This document shows positions 59,668 to 64,000 of a DNA stretch of 64,000 bases, in pieces; the first letter of the stretch is position 1; the number at the start of each line of letters is the position of its first letter. This DNA is from Mesorhizobium sp. 1M-11 (lineage in GTDB: Bacteria; Pseudomonadota; Alphaproteobacteria; Rhizobiales; Rhizobiaceae), in NCBI RefSeq assembly GCF_001303895.1, contig NZ_LJSD01000051.1, forward strand, positions 372,001 to 436,000, written 5' to 3'. The position numbers and the translations under genes are program-made. The notes under the pieces are model-generated. The model saw nothing but the letters and a program-made list of their open reading frames with translations, searched no databases and was not told where the DNA came from.

Positions 59668-60495
59668 TCACCATACGAAAGCGCGCAGCAGGAAATTGGG
59701 CGTCGCGCCGTGCTCGGCATAAAGCTGTTGTTTCTCGGCAGCGGTCGCGGTCTCGAGGATGCCCGTCGTCACCAGCGCGGTGCTCAACCCAGCCCCTCGC
59801 CCGCCGGCGATGTCGTGCTCGATGCTGTCGCCCACGCAGACGACGCGCGCACGATCGGGATTGCCCAGCACCTTGAGCGCAGCCGCATAAATCTCGGCAA
59901 ACGGCTTGCCGATCCAGGTCACCGGCCCGCCGAGTTCGACATAGAGCTCGGCGATTGCCCCCGCACCGAAGCGCGGACCGACCGACGTCAGCATGATCTT
60001 GTCGGGATTGGTGCAAAGGCACACCACGCCGCGCGCCGCCGCGGGTTCGAGCAGGCGGCGGTAGTGGTCGAGGTCGAAGCGGTCGCCTTCGCTGGCCGCA
60101 AGCAGGACGATGTCGGCGTCCGATCCATTGTCGACCAGCGTCAGCGGTAGCCCTTCAACCGCGGAACGATCGCCGTCGCGCGCCACAAGCAGGCAGCGCA
60201 CCGTCTTCCCATCGGCAAGCGAGCCGCGCAGGCTCTGCCAGGCGACTTCGCCGGAAGACAGGAAATGATCCCAGCTTCCGGGAATGAAACCAAGCTTCTC
60301 CAGCCGCGTCTCATTGGGCGCGGAACGCTTGCCCGAATTGGAGAGCAGCAAGGTCGACTTGCCGGCCTGTTTCAGCCGCACCAGCGTCTCGACCGCGCCG
60401 GGATAGGGTGCTGTGCCGTCATGCAGCACGCCGAACTGGTCGAGGATGAAGACATCGAACCGCTCGGCGAGGTCGCGGATGCCGGAAAGCTCCAT
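59668..60495 (-). CDS. HAD family hydrolase, class IIA (TIGR01459-like)
   Basis: A 275-residue HAD phosphatase. Motif I is FILDQFGVLHDG with nucleophile Asp, motif II LLLSNSGKR, motif III Lys in TWIGKPFAEIY, and motif IV VVCVGDSIEHDIAGG. The class IIA layout matches TIGR01459 proteins often found beside rhizobial sugar genes. It could dephosphorylate a sugar phosphate, for detoxification or recycling. The start codon overlaps the kinase stop region. Confidence 0.85.
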   Translation of the reverse strand: MELSGIRDLAERFDVFILDQFGVLHDGTAPYPGAVETLVRLKQAGKSTLLLSNSGKRSAPNETRLEKLGFIPGSWDHFLSSGEVAWQSLRGSLADGKTVRCLLVARDGDRSAVEGLPLTLVDNGSDADIVLLAASEGDRFDLDHYRRLLEPAAARGVVCLCTNPDKIMLTSVGPRFGAGAIAELYVELGGPVTWIGKPFAEIYAAALKVLGNPDRARVVCVGDSIEHDIAGGRGAGLSTALVTTGILETATAAEKQQLYAEHGATPNFLLRAFVW

Positions 60496-61772
60496 TACAG
60501 GTCCCCCACGGCCTGAAGACCGCCCAGAGCAAGCCGTGCGGCGCCCGCCGCCGCTTCGGTGGACCGGGCGGGCAGGAACGGAACCTGCAGCTCGCGTTGC
60601 CGTATCGCGCTCCATTGCGGATTTGCAGCGCCGCCGCCGACGCTGCGCACCGAACGGAGCGGGTCGGCGCCAAGCTCGGCAAGACGGGCGAAGCCAAGTC
60701 TTTCGATGGCCGCCATGCCTTCGAACATCGCTTTCAGGAAATCGGTATCGTCTTTGGGTCGTGACGTCAGCCTTGGCGCAAAGGCGGGATCGAAGACGGG
60801 GAAGCGTTCGCCCGGCTCCAGCAATGGATAAAAATCCAGCCCGGTCGGAACCGTCGGATCGATCCTGGCCGACAGCCGCACGATCTCGTCGGAGGAGAAG
60901 AAATGCGAGAGCACCTTGCCGCCTGTGTTGGAAGCGCCGCCGGCCAGCCACATGCCGTTGATGCGATGGCTGTAGACGCCGTAGTCCGGCGCGAAGATCG
61001 GCCGGTCGCACAGCAGCTTCAGCGTCAGCGTGGAGCCCAGCGCCGTGACGCCATCGCCCGGCCGATCGGCGCCGGTCGCCAGGAAGGAAGCACAGCCGTC
61101 GGTCGTGCCTGCAACGATCACTACCTCTTCGCCGAGGCCGAATGCCTTGGCCATCGCCGGTGCGATGGTCTCCACCGGTGCGCCGGGTGCCACCACGCGC
61201 GGCAGCAAATCTGTGTCGAGGCCCGTCGCGGCGATCCATTCAGGCCAGAGCCTTTCGACGGGATCGTAGCCGGTCTTCAGCGCGTTGTTCTCGTCGGTGG
61301 TGCCGAAATGCCCCGCAAGCCGACCGGCGATCCAGTCGGCCTGGTGCAGGATCTTGGCGATGCCCGATACGGACTGGAACCGCAGCGCCTTGGCAAGCCC
61401 GGAGGTGGCGCCATGGGCACCGCTCTCGGCCGGAATGACGGCGCGGATACGCGCCAGCAGCCCATCCTCCTCGACCTTGTCATTGTACATCAGCGGTGCG
61501 GCGAGCAGCTCACCGTCGCCGCTGACGGGCAAAAGCGTTCCCGAGGTCGCATCCACCGCGATGGCATGCACGCTGGCCCGGTCGATCCCGGCAAGAGCCG
61601 CGCCCAGCGCGCGCTCCACCGCCTTCCACCAGATTGCTGGATCTCGTGGATCGGGCCCGAATTCCGTGAGGCGGGCAGCACCCTGCGCCACGATATCGAA
61701 GGACGGCGTCATCGCCACGGCGCGAGCGCCGGACGTGCCGAGATCGATGCCAATGGCGAGTGGCGTATCCAT
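60495..61772 (-). CDS. FGGY family carbohydrate kinase
   Basis: A 425-residue sugar kinase. N-terminal AIGIDLGTSGARAVAM, a substrate region (VDATSGTLLPV, SGLAKALRFQ, HQADWIAGRLAG), and the C-terminal ATP site (GGASNTGGKVLS, VGGGAANPQW). The pattern recalls D-ribulose/pentulose kinases of the SePSK-like branch more than the classic E. coli RhaB; so substrate may be rhamnulose, ribulose or another ketose. It overlaps the upstream aldolase stop (TGATG) and the HAD start, an operon with tight coupling. Confidence 0.82.
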   Translation of the reverse strand: MDTPLAIGIDLGTSGARAVAMTPSFDIVAQGAARLTEFGPDPRDPAIWWKAVERALGAALAGIDRASVHAIAVDATSGTLLPVSGDGELLAAPLMYNDKVEEDGLLARIRAVIPAESGAHGATSGLAKALRFQSVSGIAKILHQADWIAGRLAGHFGTTDENNALKTGYDPVERLWPEWIAATGLDTDLLPRVVAPGAPVETIAPAMAKAFGLGEEVVIVAGTTDGCASFLATGADRPGDGVTALGSTLTLKLLCDRPIFAPDYGVYSHRINGMWLAGGASNTGGKVLSHFFSSDEIVRLSARIDPTVPTGLDFYPLLEPGERFPVFDPAFAPRLTSRPKDDTDFLKAMFEGMAAIERLGFARLAELGADPLRSVRSVGGGAANPQWSAIRQRELQVPFLPARSTEAAAGAARLALGGLQAVGDL

Positions 61773-62827
61773 CAGGCGATCTTCTTCTGAGCCCTGCGGG
61801 CAAGTTCCTGCCGGTATTTTTCGGCGTCCCAGTCAGTTAGCTGCCGATGTTCCTCTTCGGTCAGCACACGAACCGGCGCATCGGCGGGAATGCGTGCCAA
61901 GACGTCGGCGAGGCAGCGCGCCATGGCGTCGGCGCCCGGCACGGCATCGCCGCGCATGAGAACGCCGATCCCGGGGAACACAATCGCGACAGGCGCTGCG
62001 CCCATACGCTTCACCACCGCAGCGGCATCTTCATTCCCTTTCGCGATGACTGAACCGGCGCCGAGGAAGATCACATGGTCCGGATAGAGGCTGCCTCGTA
62101 CTGCCAGCGCGGCGCTCTGCGGATCGGTCGCCACCCAATGAGCAACCTCGGAGTGCGGCAGCCGGTAATCGGAGCCGGCCGTCAGCCGGGCCAATTCATC
62201 AAGATCGGGTGTGGTTGCCATGCGCGGGACGATGCGCAACCTCGCCTTGACATCGGCCAGCAGCGCCGCAGCCTCCTTCACCGTTTCGCCGCCGACAACC
62301 AGGCCGTGATTGGCCAGGACCAGCACATCAGGCCGATTGTCGCTGTGCTCGGCAATGGCGAGCGCCAACGGCAGGCCCGGCCGTGCATAGGGCACACAGG
62401 ACCAGTTGAGGCCCGTAAGGCGGGGAGCGACCTGTTCGGCGCAGTCGCTGCGCACCGCAAAGGCGATCGTGTCGACGCAATGGACATGCAGCACGACACG
62501 ATGCGGCATCAGCGCATGCACGGTGGTTTCGATCGACGGGCGCAGGCCCGAGCCGTTGAGTTCCGTGACGACGAATTGCTGCGCCTGTTCGGCGGCGGGA
62601 TCGACGGCCTCGACCGCCGCGACCAGCGGCGCCATCTCGACGGGCACCATGATGTCGCGCTCGGTCGCATGGGCGAGCCAGGTTCCGGATGCCTTGATCC
62701 ACAGCGTGCCGTCGACTTTCAGCGACGTGTTGCCGCCGGCTCCCTGCGTCAGCAAGGGATCGTTGCCGATATCGGCCGACAGGGTCTTCAGCGCGGCAAG
62801 CTCGGCTTGCCAATCGACCGCAGGCAT
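61772..62827 (-). CDS. class II aldolase/adducin family protein, long form
   Basis: A 351-residue protein with N-terminal class II aldolase domain: LLTQGAGGNTSLKVDG (phosphate loop), catalytic Glu near SIETTVHALM, zinc His in RVVLHVHCVDT, and VLANHGLVVGG. A C-terminal extension of about 100 residues (ALAVRGSLYPDHVIFLG to MARCLADVL) resembles the linker region of the rhizobial bifunctional RhaD, but the C-terminal dehydrogenase domain is missing. It starts the coupled aldolase-kinase-HAD group, behind the sugar-binding protein gene. Confidence 0.8.
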   Translation of the reverse strand: MPAVDWQAELAALKTLSADIGNDPLLTQGAGGNTSLKVDGTLWIKASGTWLAHATERDIMVPVEMAPLVAAVEAVDPAAEQAQQFVVTELNGSGLRPSIETTVHALMPHRVVLHVHCVDTIAFAVRSDCAEQVAPRLTGLNWSCVPYARPGLPLALAIAEHSDNRPDVLVLANHGLVVGGETVKEAAALLADVKARLRIVPRMATTPDLDELARLTAGSDYRLPHSEVAHWVATDPQSAALAVRGSLYPDHVIFLGAGSVIAKGNEDAAAVVKRMGAAPVAIVFPGIGVLMRGDAVPGADAMARCLADVLARIPADAPVRVLTEEEHRQLTDWDAEKYRQELARRAQKKIA

Positions 62828-62893
62828 GTCGCGATCCTTTCCAGTTCAGTGTCGAAGCCAATCGACTTCGGGGCAATCGTGCATGCCGGGTTG

Positions 62894-63056
62894 CCCCCTC
62901 TCCGTCTCGGGCTTTGCCCGAGCCACCTCTCCCCCGCCTTCGGCAGGGGCGAGGAATCGCGGTTGTTATGCCGGCGCCATCTCCAGCTTGGGTTCCTCGC
63001 CCCCATGAAATGGGGGAGAGGTGGATCGCCCAAAGGGCGAGACGGAGAGGGGAGCC
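62894..63056. repeat. intergenic palindromic element of a second type
   Basis: Arms CCCCTCTCCGTCTCG and CGAGACGGAGAGGGG face each other, with inner pairs CCACCTCTCCCCC and GGGGGAGAGGTGG. About 160 bases, filling most of the gap between the binding-protein and aldolase genes (62828-63090). The layout is like the rhizobial mosaic elements but the sequence differs from the two RIME-like copies. Confidence 0.75.
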
Positions 63057-63090
63057 TCATATCCAATAGCCCTCCCCGTCCCCCCACCCC

Positions 63091-64000
63091 CTAGAAATCG
63101 AAATTGTTGATGTTGTCCTTGCTGAAGACGGTCGGCGCGCCGAGCAGGATCTCCGAGCCATTGATGACGGAGAGATCGCCAAGCTTGCCGGCCTTCACCG
63201 AGGTCGCCCCAGGCGCCAGCGTACCGTCGGCGACGGCGCGCAGCACATGGGCGGCGGCATAGCCGAGATCGACCGGGTTCCACAGCACCACCGATTTCAC
63301 GCAGTCCGCCGCGACATAGGGCTTCATGGCGTTCGGCGTGGCGAGGCCCACGACGGCGACCTTGCCGCACTTCTTGGCCTGTGTGACCGCATCCGCCGCT
63401 GCCGGCGTAGCCACGCTGGTCATGCCGAAGACACCCTTCAGCTCGTCGCCATATTTGTTGAGCAGCGTGTTGGTCTGGTTGAAGGAGAGGATGTTGTCCT
63501 CCTGCGCTTCCACCGTCTCCAGCCACTTCATCTTCGGATGGCACTTGGCCTGATAGGCCGCCATTTCGGAGATCCAGCGCGCCTGGTTCGGGGTCGTGAA
63601 GGTCGAGGTGACGATGGCGAAGGCGCCATCCTCGCCGGTTTCCTTGGCCATGGAATCGACCATCGCCTTGGCGATGCCGTTGAACTCGGCCTGGTTGACG
63701 AACCACTGGCGTGCGTCCGGCGTCGAGTTGGCGTCGTAGCCGACGACATTGATGCCGGCGGCAAGCGCCTTCTTCAGCACCGGCGCGATCGCGACAGGAT
63801 CGTTGGCGGCGAACAGGATGCCGTCGACGCCGCTGGTGATGTAGTTGTCGATCAGCGTGATCTGGTCGTCGATGTTGGCCTTGCTCGGACCGTCGGTCTT
63901 GGCATCCATCGTGCCGATTTCCTTGGCCGCGTCGGCGATGCCCTTGGACGTGGCGTTGAAATAGCCGATGCCGACCAGCTTGGGCACATCGACGACCTTC
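63091..64000 (-). CDS. sugar ABC transporter substrate-binding protein (RhaS-like), 5' end outside window
   Basis: C-terminal 303 residues of a periplasmic type I (LsrB/RhaS-like) sugar-binding protein; the signal peptide and start are beyond base 64000. Visible parts: VVDVPKLVGIGYFNATSKG, SGVDGILFAANDPVAIAPVL, INVVGYDANSTPDARQWFVN, GVFGMTSVATPAAADAV, and the end SKDNINNFDF. It probably delivers L-rhamnose or a related sugar to an importer whose other genes lie outside the window. The aldolase, kinase, HAD and rhaI/rhaM genes follow in the same direction. Confidence 0.85.
   Translation of the reverse strand, partial: KVVDVPKLVGIGYFNATSKGIADAAKEIGTMDAKTDGPSKANIDDQITLIDNYITSGVDGILFAANDPVAIAPVLKKALAAGINVVGYDANSTPDARQWFVNQAEFNGIAKAMVDSMAKETGEDGAFAIVTSTFTTPNQARWISEMAAYQAKCHPKMKWLETVEAQEDNILSFNQTNTLLNKYGDELKGVFGMTSVATPAAADAVTQAKKCGKVAVVGLATPNAMKPYVAADCVKSVVLWNPVDLGYAAAHVLRAVADGTLAPGATSVKAGKLGDLSVINGSEILLGAPTVFSKDNINNFDF

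Overview
The window looks like a chromosomal segment of a GC-rich alphaproteobacterium of the Rhizobiales, most like Mesorhizobium or a close relative. The pointers are rhizobial-type L-rhamnose isomerase and mutarotase genes, a small soluble PmtA phospholipid methyltransferase, an IalB-family protein, an alphaproteobacterial RpoH-type promoter before dnaK, and several rhizobial-style intergenic palindromic elements. This is inference from gene content; no 16S or other decisive marker is present.

Layout. 1-13.9 kb is the right part of a podovirus-like prophage: a protein before the capsid gene, major capsid, head proteins, an adaptor, a P22 gp10-like tail hub, a GNAT acetyltransferase, an S74 self-cleaving tail protein, lysozyme-domain and ejection-type virion proteins, a collar-type tail fibre with a DUF4376 partner, then a lysis cassette (GH19 endolysin, holin-like protein, overlapping spanin-like pair, small membrane protein). 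Integrase, terminase and portal are not here and presumably lie to the left. 14.0-15.4 kb has an FkbM methyltransferase and a PilZ-like protein. 15.5-21.5 kb is a cobalamin-riboswitch-controlled vitamin B12 uptake operon (btuB, btuF, btuC, btuD and a conserved unknown gene). 22.3-32.0 kb is a divergent catabolic locus: binding protein, two permeases, RidA and an M81 metallopeptidase on the minus strand; SDR, ABC ATPase, RpiR regulator, a D-threonine-aldolase/D-serine-dehydratase-like enzyme and an NTF2-like protein on the plus strand.

32.3-45.4 kb is mostly housekeeping: polysaccharide deacetylase, nucleotidyltransferase, a divergent pair of citrate synthase-like genes (one fused to a DNA-binding domain), DUF1330, pyrF, an FMN reductase, a TetR/EamA exporter pair, pmtA, dnaK-dnaJ and a D-Ala-D-Ala carboxypeptidase-type lipoprotein. 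45.4-54.4 kb is an AfuABC-like importer beside a PgtABC-like sensory system (NtrC-type response regulator, histidine kinase, second binding protein). A well-matched sigma-54 promoter and repeated upstream boxes precede the importer operon. 54.7-56.9 kb is an MFS exporter with a divergent TetR. 57.1-64 kb is a rhamnose/pentulose-type sugar locus: two class II aldolases, RhaM, RhaI, HAD phosphatase, FGGY kinase and the C-terminal part of a sugar-binding protein cut by the window edge.

How parts work together. The B12 genes form one translationally coupled unit behind a riboswitch. The importer at 45-50 kb is probably switched on by the adjacent two-component system through sigma-54. The two TetR/exporter modules, 16.5 kb apart, carry nearly identical operators. 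No CRISPR array, tRNA, rRNA or insertion sequence was recognised.
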